Part shown: positions 53,793 to 61,830 of the stretch, piece by piece | How positions within the stretch are numbered: the stretch's first letter is position 1 | Layout of the letters: every line of letters begins with the position of its first letter | Source: an uncultured Flavobacteriaceae bacterium | Lineage (GTDB): Bacteria > Bacteroidota > Bacteroidia > Flavobacteriales > Flavobacteriaceae | DNA: 64,000 bases | Assembly (NCBI GenBank): GCA_947500385.1 | Contig: CANMSA010000011.1 | Span: 62,001 to 126,000, forward strand | Direction: 5' to 3' | The notes under the pieces: model-generated | Database searches by the model: none | Told to the model about the DNA's origin: nothing | What the model saw: only the letters and a program-made list of their open reading frames with translations | Program-made: the position numbers and the translations under genes

Positions 53793-54731
53793 TTAGAAGT
53801 TGTACACCACTTCTAAATTGTAGTCTTTCAATGCTTTTCTCGCCTTGTCAACATCTTCCGTAAAGCCAAGAATGTAGCCTCCCCCACCAGAACCACACAG
53901 TTTCAGATAGTAGTCGTTGGTATCGATTCCGTTTTGCCACAGTTCGTGGAACTTCGCTGGAATCATAGGTTTAAAATTATCAAGTACTACATGCGAGAGT
54001 TGCTTGAGGTTCCCGAAAAGGGATTTCACATTGCCGTTGACAAAGTCTTCCACACAGGCATCGGTATGCTTTATAAACTGATCTTTAAGCATACTTCTAA
54101 AACCTTCCTGTTTCATCTTTTCCATGAATATCTGCACCATAGGAGCCGTTTCGCCCGTAGTGCCGCTATCGAGTAAAAAAACTGCTCCTTTGCCTTCTAC
54201 GTTCTGCGAAGGAATGCTTGCAGACTCTATGTTGTTTTGTGAGTTGATCAATATCGGAAGACTTAAATAGCTGTTCAAAGGGTCTAATCCCGAAGATTTT
54301 CCATGAAAGAATGATTCCATTTTTCCAAAAATCTCTTTAAGGGTCAACAATTTGTCCCTGGTGAGATTCTCGAGCACCGTAATCTTATCAAATGCATACT
54401 TATCATAGACGGCCGCAACGAGTGCACCGCTACTACCCACGCCATACCCTTGCGGGATTGAACTATCGAAATACATGCCGTCGGCCACGTCTTGTTTCAA
54501 GGCATCCAAATCAAAACGTACCAAATACGGCTCTTCTAAGCTCATCTTTGCCAAATAGTCCGCAAAAGAACGAAGGCTTTGGTTTGAATTTCGTGCCGTC
54601 TCAGAAGAAACATCATCTGTCTTCAATGCCCCTTTGAAAAAATTATAGGGTATCGAAAGACCTTTGGAATCTTTAATGATGCCATATTCCCCGAAGAGAA
54701 GAATTTTTGAATAAAATAAGGGTCCTTTCAT
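53793..54731 (-). CDS. Mevalonate kinase
   Basis: 312 residues, a GHMP kinase. N-terminal KILLFGEYGIIKDSKGLSIP, the P-loop-like ATP motif IPQGYGVGSSGALVAAVY (about 113-130) and a C-terminal KLCGSGGGGYILGFTED (GHMP motif 3) are present. It phosphorylates mevalonate in the pathway to isopentenyl diphosphate. The diphosphomevalonate decarboxylase gene lies 157 bases upstream on the same strand, an intergenic stretch that is AT-rich with no promoter match I can support. Confidence 0.9.
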   Translation of the reverse strand: MKGPLFYSKILLFGEYGIIKDSKGLSIPYNFFKGALKTDDVSSETARNSNQSLRSFADYLAKMSLEEPYLVRFDLDALKQDVADGMYFDSSIPQGYGVGSSGALVAAVYDKYAFDKITVLENLTRDKLLTLKEIFGKMESFFHGKSSGLDPLNSYLSLPILINSQNNIESASIPSQNVEGKGAVFLLDSGTTGETAPMVQIFMEKMKQEGFRSMLKDQFIKHTDACVEDFVNGNVKSLFGNLKQLSHVVLDNFKPMIPAKFHELWQNGIDTNDYYLKLCGSGGGGYILGFTEDVDKARKALKDYNLEVVYNF

Positions 54732-54888
54732 ACTATAAAAATACGGTAATACTGGTTATCTGTTTAACAAAAACAATATAGTGTTCAACAATACCACTGT
54801 AAAGATAAACAAAATAGCATGCACCTATGCCTATCAAACGCTTAAATCATTGAATAATACTATAAACTACCAACGCTTACGGCCCATT

Positions 54889-55989
54889 TTAATTATACGG
54901 AGTGGCTGTTACTTTTTTTGCGCCAAAACCGACGCGATCACAAATATGTTGTCTTTTTTCACAAAAGGGCAGCAATTCTTCTTGAATAAACGGATACACC
55001 AGCGTTTTTTCATTTTCAGGGTAGAGCACATGTACATTGGCACCGGCATCTAAAGTAAAACAAAGGTGGGTGTCGGAACGTTCTCGAAACGCCCATATTT
55101 TATTAATAATCTGCAATGTATTGGGTTTCATAAGCACAAAATAGGGTAGGCTGGTCATCATCATGGCATGCAAGGTCAATGCCTCGCTTTCTACCAGTTG
55201 AATAAAGGCCTTTAAATCTCCCGATGCCAATATGCTTTGAAGCGAACTTACAGTATCGTGCGCCTGGGCAAAACGTTGTTCTGAAAATGGGTGGCCGTGC
55301 ATTAAACCGTGCCCAACGGTACTGCTCACCTGTTTTTGACCCTTATCGACCAATAAGATGGTATCATGATAATTATTGAAAATTGCAGCTACCTCCCCCT
55401 CATATCGAATACCATAGAGGTCGGAACTTTCCGCTATGCCGGCGTGGGCGCCCCATTGCACCAGCGCTCCTTCGATACTACGGCAGGCACTGCCAGATCC
55501 CAAACGTGCCAAAAAGGAAGCTTTTTTAATGAAATGTGCTTCGGTCATTTCCGGGTTTAAAAAGCGTTCAAAATCTACAAGACAAAGGGCCAGGGCCGAC
55601 ATTCCGCTTGCAGAAGAGGCGATGCCGCTACTGTGTGGAAAAGAGTTGCTGCTGCTAATCTTTAAATGGTACGAACCTAGAAATGGAAGGTACGTTTTGG
55701 TACGTTCAAAAAACTGATCGATTTTCGGTTTAAAATCTTCTTTTGGCCGCCCTTCAAAAAAGAAATCAAAGCGAGAACCCTTAGACGGGGTCTGCAACTT
55801 TTCGAACGTAACGGAAGTTGTCGTCGCACAGGCACTTAAGGTAAAACTGATGGATGGATTGGCCGGTATTTGATGGGCCTTTTTGCCCCAATACTTTACC
55901 AATGCAATATTGCTAGGGGACTTCCATGTTATTTTTGCTTCATTGACTTCCTGTTGATAGGGCAATGGAACAAAGTCTGTTTCAATCAT
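54889..55989 (-). CDS. mvaD: Diphosphomevalonate decarboxylase
   Basis: 366 residues from the ATG at 55989, chosen because the promoter at 56007-56039 lies just upstream; an open frame to 56046 would be transcribed only in part. Family motifs are WKSPSNIALVKYWGKK (with the Lys-Tyr pair of the substrate site), SSNSFPHSSGIASSASGMSAL (ATP-binding loop) and SGSACRSIEGALVQWGAHAG. It makes isopentenyl diphosphate from mevalonate diphosphate. First gene of the minus-strand isoprenoid cluster. Confidence 0.93.
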   Translation of the reverse strand: MIETDFVPLPYQQEVNEAKITWKSPSNIALVKYWGKKAHQIPANPSISFTLSACATTTSVTFEKLQTPSKGSRFDFFFEGRPKEDFKPKIDQFFERTKTYLPFLGSYHLKISSSNSFPHSSGIASSASGMSALALCLVDFERFLNPEMTEAHFIKKASFLARLGSGSACRSIEGALVQWGAHAGIAESSDLYGIRYEGEVAAIFNNYHDTILLVDKGQKQVSSTVGHGLMHGHPFSEQRFAQAHDTVSSLQSILASGDLKAFIQLVESEALTLHAMMMTSLPYFVLMKPNTLQIINKIWAFRERSDTHLCFTLDAGANVHVLYPENEKTLVYPFIQEELLPFCEKRQHICDRVGFGAKKVTATPYN

Positions 55990-56006
55990 CAAAAAATAAG
56001 TTTTTG

Positions 56007-56039
56007 CAAAGATAGTTTTTAAGGCGCTTTTATTTTCAA
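56007..56039 (-). promoter_or_regulatory. Bacteroidota-type promoter of mvaD
   Basis: Minus-strand -7 element TATCTTTG (56007-56014) and -33 TTG (56037-56039) with a 22-base spacer, within the accepted 17-23 range. The predicted start site, about 56000, leaves a leader of roughly ten bases before the ATG at 55989. Confidence 0.6.
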
Positions 56040-56156
56040 CCGTCACTCTAAATACATCGTTTACGCTTGGATTACGGAAATTATGGCACTTAAAATGAAT
56101 AGAAGTCCCTAATCAACTCATAGAAATGCTTAATTTAGGGGAAATACTCCGACCCC

Positions 56157-56630
56157 TTGAAAAAAAAACTTACCTACATCACTGTTTCAGTTGTTATTTG
56201 CCTAGCTGTAGGATACCTGTCCGGTATTGCTACACAAAGTTCGGTAAATACTTGGTATGTAACCTTGAACAAGCCGAGTTTCAATCCGCCCAACTGGCTT
56301 TTCGCTCCGGTATGGACCGTTTTGTACGCAATGATGGGGGTTGCCGTGGGCATTGTTTGGGCCAAAGGATTCTATCACCTTTGGGTAAAAACCGCCCTCT
56401 ATCATTTTGGGTTTCAATTGTTGCTGAATGCTACTTGGAGCATCGTTTTCTTCGGGCTCAGGGAACCCTTTTGGGGATTGGTGGTGATTATAACACTTAT
56501 GATGCTTATTGTACTAACGATTCGTTGGTTCAAGGTAGTAAGCAAGGTTGCTGCCTTGCTCATGGTACCCTACCTGCTATGGGTTTGTTTCGCCACCGCT
56601 TTGAACTACAAAATCTGGGAACTCAACTGA
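56157..56630 (+). CDS. tspO: TspO/MBR family tryptophan-rich sensory protein
   Basis: 157 residues, five membrane segments, starting at TTG 56157 (no ATG fits in frame). Family signatures are WYVTLNKPSFNPPNWLFAPVWTVLYAMMG, FQLLLNATWSIVFFGL and a final MVPYLLWVCFATALNYKIWELN, including the cholesterol/porphyrin-binding-type C terminus. TspO proteins bind porphyrins and are linked to stress and light responses. It stands alone between divergent mvaD and convergent DUF1697. Confidence 0.9.
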   Translation: MKKKLTYITVSVVICLAVGYLSGIATQSSVNTWYVTLNKPSFNPPNWLFAPVWTVLYAMMGVAVGIVWAKGFYHLWVKTALYHFGFQLLLNATWSIVFFGLREPFWGLVVIITLMMLIVLTIRWFKVVSKVAALLMVPYLLWVCFATALNYKIWELN

Positions 56631-56660
56631 TCGGTACGGCGGCTCGATCGCAAAGTAGGC

Positions 56661-57206
56661 TCAGACCGAAGCAAGTTCCAATAGTTTTCGCATCGTCCTA
56701 TCATTTCTAGTGGTTGCTTGTACACCCAGTTTTCTTTCCACGAGGTTATTATTCAATTTGGCCTTCCCCGCGCCCATAAGGCAGTTTAAATAGACACATT
56801 GTTCGGTAATCCTGAATTCTTCGGTTTGATAGGTTATTTTTTCCATTTCATTGATCGAAGACGCTGCTGGAGCTTGTTGAAGAAGCACATAGTAAATTTT
56901 ATTTGCCGCCAGATCCTCCGCATTCTGAAATGGACTGCGCTCCAGTACCGATTGCAGTTGTTCTTTCGTTTTCACCAATACCGGCACATCGAAACCAAAG
57001 GTATCCAAAATACCTTTTTTGATTTGACGTTCAAGGGTATCGACTCGTTTCGTCGTCGTTTCAAAAATGACATTCCCGCTTTGGATATAGGTAACAACAT
57101 TTTCAAACCCCAAGGAATCGCCCATAAGCGCCTTCAAATCGGCCATTTTAATTTTCTTTTGGCCACTCACGTTAATACCGCGTAACAAAGCGATGTACCG
57201 AATCAT
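56661..57206 (-). CDS. DUF1697 domain protein
   Basis: 181 residues from the ATG at 57206, chosen because MIRYIALLRGINVSGQKKI is the standard DUF1697 N terminus; an upstream open frame to 57362 overlaps the flavoprotein gene. Further signatures are MADLKALMGDSLGF, VVTYIQSGNVIFET and the C-terminal ATTRNDRTMRKLLELA. The function of DUF1697 is unknown; members are small cytosolic alpha/beta proteins. Confidence 0.9.
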   Translation of the reverse strand: MIRYIALLRGINVSGQKKIKMADLKALMGDSLGFENVVTYIQSGNVIFETTTKRVDTLERQIKKGILDTFGFDVPVLVKTKEQLQSVLERSPFQNAEDLAANKIYYVLLQQAPAASSINEMEKITYQTEEFRITEQCVYLNCLMGAGKAKLNNNLVERKLGVQATTRNDRTMRKLLELASV

Positions 57207-57285
57207 TTTCAATTTTATACAGTGAATTCGTATCGGCATACAACGCCAATAGTCCTTAAAGATAGGTAAAATTGACAGTAGAAAA

Positions 57286-58563
57286 TTAATGTGCGATGGC
57301 CATTGCCGCAATATAGGCCCCTGTCCACGCATTTTGAAAATTGAACCCCCCGGTAATCGCATCTATGTTCATCACCTCACCTGCAAAATATAGGTTTGGG
57401 TGAAGTTTACTTTCAAAGGTCTTAAAGTTGATTTCCTTTAAATCAACACCCCCCGCAGTAACAAATTCTTCTTTAAAGGTACTTTTCCCGCTAACTTTAA
57501 ACTCGCAATCGGTCAACTGATCTGCCAAGGCTTGTAACTGTATTTTGGTTACATCGGCCCATCGAGTGGTTGCCACTAGCCCGGCCTTACGAACCAGGTT
57601 GGTCCATAACCGTCTGGGAACCTCTACCGCCTTGGTTCGTAAGACCGTTTTTTTTGCTTCTACCTCTTTTACTTCCTTTAAGTAGGCTACTACGGCACCC
57701 TTGTTGAAATCGGGCAACCAATTTACCCGTATTCGAAATTGATAGTCGTATTCATGCAGCAAATTGGCTCCCCAAGCCGATAGTTTTAAGACCGCCGGGC
57801 CGCTCAAACCCCAATGGGTTACCAAGGTAGCCCCGGTACTTTCAAGAAGTACCTTATCGGCGGCACGACTCTTAAGTTGAATGGTAATTTTTGGATTGAA
57901 GGCTCGTTTTGCGAGCACTTCGATATGTGCATTGGTACTAACTCCGGGTATACCGTTTATGCGATCATCTTTGATGTTAAAGGTAAAAAGGGAGGGTACC
58001 GGGGTTGTTATGGTGTGCCCCAGACCGGCAAGTTGCTCCCACATCTTGGGACTACTACCGGTAGCCACTAACAATTTTTGGGCTCTATATGTATGTTTTA
58101 TTGAGGTTACCTCCCAGCCGCCTTTGCCTTTTTCTACTGCTACTTTCTTTAGTTGCGTAACCGTACTATGCCGAAATACCTTGATTCCCAAACGTTCACT
58201 TTCGTTTAGAAAACAATCGATAATCGTTTGAGAGGTATTGGAAACCGGGAACATTCTGCCATCTTCCTCTATTTTTAGGGGAATGCCCCTCTTCTCGAAA
58301 AATGCCATGGTGTCACCAGTACTATAGGTATGGAAAGGACCCAATAGTTCCTTTTCACCGCGCGGATAGTTTTGCACCAATTCCGTTGGGTCAAAGGCTG
58401 CGTGTGTAACATTGCAGCGGCCCCCTCCGGAAACTTTTACTTTTCCAAGCACTTCCTTTCCCCGTTCCAAAATAGCAACTGAAAGCTTCGGGTTTGTTTC
58501 GGCAATGTGAATGGCCGCGAAAAAGCCGGCGGCCCCGCCACCAATAACAAGCACATCGTACAT
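57286..58563 (-). CDS. HI0933-like/BaiN family FAD-dependent flavoprotein
   Basis: 425 residues from the ATG at 58563, which overlaps the stop of the phosphodiesterase gene by one base and gives MYDVLVIGGGAAGFFAA, the FAD Rossmann motif. Also present are GRCNVTHA, the ATGSSP dinucleotide loop (LVATGSSPKMW), an insertion domain (about 195-350) and the C-terminal FAGEVMNIDAITGGFNFQNAWTGAYIA. The family includes YhiN and the 3-dehydro-bile-acid reductase BaiN; the substrate of environmental members is unknown. Confidence 0.9.
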   Translation of the reverse strand: MYDVLVIGGGAAGFFAAIHIAETNPKLSVAILERGKEVLGKVKVSGGGRCNVTHAAFDPTELVQNYPRGEKELLGPFHTYSTGDTMAFFEKRGIPLKIEEDGRMFPVSNTSQTIIDCFLNESERLGIKVFRHSTVTQLKKVAVEKGKGGWEVTSIKHTYRAQKLLVATGSSPKMWEQLAGLGHTITTPVPSLFTFNIKDDRINGIPGVSTNAHIEVLAKRAFNPKITIQLKSRAADKVLLESTGATLVTHWGLSGPAVLKLSAWGANLLHEYDYQFRIRVNWLPDFNKGAVVAYLKEVKEVEAKKTVLRTKAVEVPRRLWTNLVRKAGLVATTRWADVTKIQLQALADQLTDCEFKVSGKSTFKEEFVTAGGVDLKEINFKTFESKLHPNLYFAGEVMNIDAITGGFNFQNAWTGAYIAAMAIAH

Positions 58564-59306
58564 TATCGTACCCGTTCTGGATAGTTGGTAATGATACCGT
58601 CTACCGCCCACCGTTTGGCAAGATTGATGTCATTTGGCTCGTTTACCGTCCAAGTATAAATCTTGAAACCAGCATCGCGAATACCATTGGCTACTTCAAG
58701 GTTCAACTTTTCAAAATTAGGATTGATGGCTTCCGCATTCAATTCTTTTGCTATGCTAATGGCCTCCAAAGGGTCTCCCTCTGTGAGTACCGCTATCGCG
58801 ATTGTGGTGTTGATTTTACGCATTTCCCGTAGTTCGTCCCAATTAAAACTAGAGATAATAAAATTCTCGGGCGACCACCCCCTTTCCTTGATATAATAAC
58901 TGGTAATGTGATTTACCTTGTCGGCCGTATTCGCTCCTTTCAGTTCAATATTAAGGCGTACTTTGTTGTCGATCAGCTTCAGTACTTCTTGTAGCATCGG
59001 GATTTGATGTCCTCCATCCAATACTAATTTTTTAAGGTCATAGATGTTATATTCTTCTACCTTCCCTACCCCATTTGTAAGGGCATCGACCGTATCATCA
59101 TGAAACACGACCGTTTCTCCACTCGAAATCTTAAATACATCAATTTCAATAGCATCCACCCCCAAATCCATGGCCTTTTGAATGGACGCCAATGTATTTT
59201 CTGTTTCATGCCCCATGGCACCTCTATGTCCTATAACCAATGGTTTTTTCACGTTGTTACAACTTAAAAACAAAAATAATGAAAGTACTACCCAAGTAAA
59301 TCGCAT
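58563..59306 (-). CDS. Glycerophosphodiester phosphodiesterase, lipoprotein
   Basis: 247 residues from the ATG at 59306, giving a lipoprotein signal (MRFTWVVLSLFLFLSC, Cys16) and lying 29 bases downstream of a -7 promoter match; a longer frame to 59411 is not supported. Catalytic motifs are VIGHRGAMGHETENT (HR and E-N), AIEIDVF and VFHDDTVDALTNG. It hydrolyses glycerophosphodiesters to glycerol-3-phosphate in the periplasm. Coupled by a one-base overlap to the BaiN-like gene. Confidence 0.9.
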   Translation of the reverse strand: MRFTWVVLSLFLFLSCNNVKKPLVIGHRGAMGHETENTLASIQKAMDLGVDAIEIDVFKISSGETVVFHDDTVDALTNGVGKVEEYNIYDLKKLVLDGGHQIPMLQEVLKLIDNKVRLNIELKGANTADKVNHITSYYIKERGWSPENFIISSFNWDELREMRKINTTIAIAVLTEGDPLEAISIAKELNAEAINPNFEKLNLEVANGIRDAGFKIYTWTVNEPNDINLAKRWAVDGIITNYPERVR

Positions 59307-59335
59307 TGTTAGGCTATTTAAAAAATTTCGGTAAA

Positions 59336-59362
59336 CAAAGATACAATCGCTTCTCGAAACAA
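59336..59362 (-). promoter_or_regulatory. Probable promoter of the phosphodiesterase gene
   Basis: Minus-strand TATCTTTG (59336-59343) matches the -7 consensus exactly. A TTG (59360-59362) lies 16 bases upstream, one base short of the usual range. Position supports the gene start at 59306. Confidence 0.45.
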
Positions 59363-59509
59363 CCCCATTTAAAGGTCTAACCCTTTTCAAGAAAATAATC
59401 CAAAACCCCATAAGACACTGATAATCTGAATAATGAGTATTACAAAATATAAATTAAATTACTTTTTTAAGTATCTTTAGTTAACCAACAACCAATAAAA
59501 AACAAGACT

Positions 59510-59926
59510 ATGTTCACAAAAAAAAATCTGATTGCTACCCTTGTGGGGGCCGTTTGGTCTAACCTGGGTGGGTTTGTTTTATGGGCCATTCTTGCGGATA
59601 ACTTTTTAGGGAGTCATTTAGGAACCGCAACAGGGGTGGTAAAGGATACTCCCGATTTCGCTTTTTTGGCAATAGGATGTTTGTTGCAGGCGTTTGCCTT
59701 TAGTACTATTTATAGACAATGGGGTTTACCGGAATATTCGGTGATGAACGGAATAAAATTCGGGGTGTTCATGGGACTCTTCATTGGTTTTGGAGAGGGG
59801 GTAATCGACTATGCCACCAGTAATATGTTGGATCTGGTAGGTGCTATAGGAAATGGTGCCATTTGGATCATTCACCTTGCCGTTATGGGAGCATTGGTCG
59901 GTTTGGTCTACGATAAGGTAAAATAA
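59510..59926 (+). CDS. Small four-helix membrane protein of unknown function
   Basis: 138 residues with four hydrophobic segments (about 7-30, 49-67, 80-100, 115-135). It is of the DUF1761-like small membrane protein type, with WSNLGGFVLWAILADNF at the N terminus and IKFGVFMGLFIGFGEGVIDYATSNM in the middle. Function unknown. It has its own upstream region with a TATCTTTA sequence (near 59471-59478) resembling a -7 element, and faces the amylase gene convergently. Confidence 0.72.
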   Translation: MFTKKNLIATLVGAVWSNLGGFVLWAILADNFLGSHLGTATGVVKDTPDFAFLAIGCLLQAFAFSTIYRQWGLPEYSVMNGIKFGVFMGLFIGFGEGVIDYATSNMLDLVGAIGNGAIWIIHLAVMGALVGLVYDKVK

Positions 59927-59966
59927 TGCCCGTAACCACTTTCTTCAGCTTTGAGGGTCTTTTCGG

Positions 59967-61829
59967 TTACTGGACTTTAAAAATAAAAGATTCCAAAGGC
60001 TTTAAAGAAACGTTTATTATCCCAATGCCTTGCGTTACCTGCATAGGAAGATTGGTTCCGTATAAGACATCTACGGCTTGATGGTTTCCTTCTCCAAATC
60101 CCCATTTTTGAATGATTTCGCCGGGAATCTTGAACTCAAGATCATATGTTTTCTGGGCGTCAAAATTGGAAATCACTACCAATTTTTCATCTGCGGACCA
60201 TCTTGCAAATGAAAGTACTCGATGGTCGTAGTGCTGGGTATGTTCCTTGTTGTAGTAATGCAAGTCTTGATAGTCCCCCATCAACCCACTACTGCTTACG
60301 GTAAAGTTAAGCAGCCGTTTGTAGAAATCGCGGAGGTCTTTTTCCTCGGGCCGTAACTGCCCTCCATCAAATTGATGGTTGTTTACCCATCGTTGGTGGT
60401 GCGGTACACCGATATAATCGAAAATCGACGTCCGTGTCGGTTTGCCAAAACCGGCATCCTCGGCTCCGGGTTCCCCCACTTCCTGTCCAAAGTAAATCAT
60501 TAAAGGTGCTGTCGTCATCGTAGCCGAAACGACCATCGCCGGTTTTCCCTTCAACGCATCGCCAGCAAAATCTGGACTGGCAATTCGTTGTTCATCATGA
60601 TTTTCAAGAAAATGCAATAAATGATGTTCAATGTCCTTGGTACCGTTCTTTACTACGGGAAGGTGATCTGTCCACCCGTGTCCTTGCATAATATGTTTGA
60701 GTGAATCATACATCTCGACCTTGTCATAGAGATAGTCCATCTTCCCTTTGTGGATGTATGCTCGATAAAGTGAAGGGTTGTATACTTCGGCCAGTAAAAA
60801 AGCATCCGGCTTTTTCACTTTGATATGCGAATTCATATAGCTCCAAAACTCCACCGGAACCATTTCGGCCATATCGTATCGAAATCCATCTACGCCCATT
60901 TCAAGCCAGTACATGGCAATATCCTTAAACTTTACCCAAGAGTCGGGAACTTCTTTATAAGCCCAAAACCTGTGATGGGTTTCATAGTCGGCATCGGCAT
61001 ATTCATCTGTTAAACGATCAAAATCATAGGTGCCATCGGGTCGCACCCCGTAATTTACCTTGACGGTCTCGTACCAATCATTGCTATCGGGCCGTGCCAA
61101 TCGCGACCCATTACCGGTCCATTTGGCAGGGTTCTCGGAGAACTTTGCATCTACCAAAGCATGGGTATTTCCTCCCAAGGGTAGATAGCCATTTGTCCAT
61201 TCTGGAACTTCAAAAGATTGGTCAGGGATATAATAAAAGTTATTATCCTTGGTATACGGTACCGAGGTATCATCACTTGCTCCAAAAGGCTCGGAGCCTT
61301 TAGGAGTGGTCTTGCCTTCATAGTTGCGCGCTACATGATTTGGCACAATGTCGATCAGCAATTTTAAACCGGCTTCATGTGTTCTTTTAATCAGCGCTTT
61401 GAACTCTTCCAAGCGTTTCGCCGGATCCTCTGCCAAATCAGGATTTACATTGTAGTAGTCCTTTACCGCATAGGGAGAACCCGCCCTGCCCTTTACAATA
61501 TCGGGGTCATCGTTCGAGATATCGTATTCCGTATAATCGGTAATCACATCGTGATGGGGCACTCCGGTATACCAGATATGGGTTATTCCCAAATCCTTGA
61601 TTTCCTTTAAGGCCTTCTCCGAAAAATCGGAAAACTTCCCGACCCCGTTTTCATCAATGGTCCCCCACGGTTTATTAGTTGTATTCGTATTTCCAAAAAG
61701 TCGTGTAAAAACCTGATACACCACTTTCTTTTTGGGCGATTGTTCAATTTCCATTTCGTCTCTTTCATTTTTACAAGCCGTGAGCACCAAACAAAGACAA
61801 AAGAATAGATATGGTTTAGGCATCGACAT
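59967..61829 (-). CDS. GH13 alpha-amylase family lipoprotein
   Basis: 620 residues. The lipoprotein signal ends CLVLTACKNE (Cys19 when starting at 61829). GH13 conserved regions are LLIDIVPNHVARN, GVDGFRYDMAEM with the nucleophile Asp, AFLLAEVYNP with the acid/base Glu, and HFLENHDEQRI with the transition-state Asp. An all-beta C-terminal domain ends the protein. As a membrane-anchored amylase it would trim maltodextrins before or during import. Its start lies one base from the stop of the GH65 gene, so the two form an operon. Confidence 0.9.
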   Translation of the reverse strand: MSMPKPYLFFCLCLVLTACKNERDEMEIEQSPKKKVVYQVFTRLFGNTNTTNKPWGTIDENGVGKFSDFSEKALKEIKDLGITHIWYTGVPHHDVITDYTEYDISNDDPDIVKGRAGSPYAVKDYYNVNPDLAEDPAKRLEEFKALIKRTHEAGLKLLIDIVPNHVARNYEGKTTPKGSEPFGASDDTSVPYTKDNNFYYIPDQSFEVPEWTNGYLPLGGNTHALVDAKFSENPAKWTGNGSRLARPDSNDWYETVKVNYGVRPDGTYDFDRLTDEYADADYETHHRFWAYKEVPDSWVKFKDIAMYWLEMGVDGFRYDMAEMVPVEFWSYMNSHIKVKKPDAFLLAEVYNPSLYRAYIHKGKMDYLYDKVEMYDSLKHIMQGHGWTDHLPVVKNGTKDIEHHLLHFLENHDEQRIASPDFAGDALKGKPAMVVSATMTTAPLMIYFGQEVGEPGAEDAGFGKPTRTSIFDYIGVPHHQRWVNNHQFDGGQLRPEEKDLRDFYKRLLNFTVSSSGLMGDYQDLHYYNKEHTQHYDHRVLSFARWSADEKLVVISNFDAQKTYDLEFKIPGEIIQKWGFGEGNHQAVDVLYGTNLPMQVTQGIGIINVSLKPLESFIFKVQ

Positions 61830-61830
61830 A

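Noticed and set aside
56126-56710. Plus-strand open frame of 194 codons overlapping tspO in another frame
   Set aside because: tspO has clear family motifs over the same bases; the alternative frame is Cys/Arg-rich without a recognisable fold.
59932-59970. Bidirectional terminator formed by GTAACC and GGTTAC
   Set aside because: The 27-base loop is too long and no T-run follows either arm closely.
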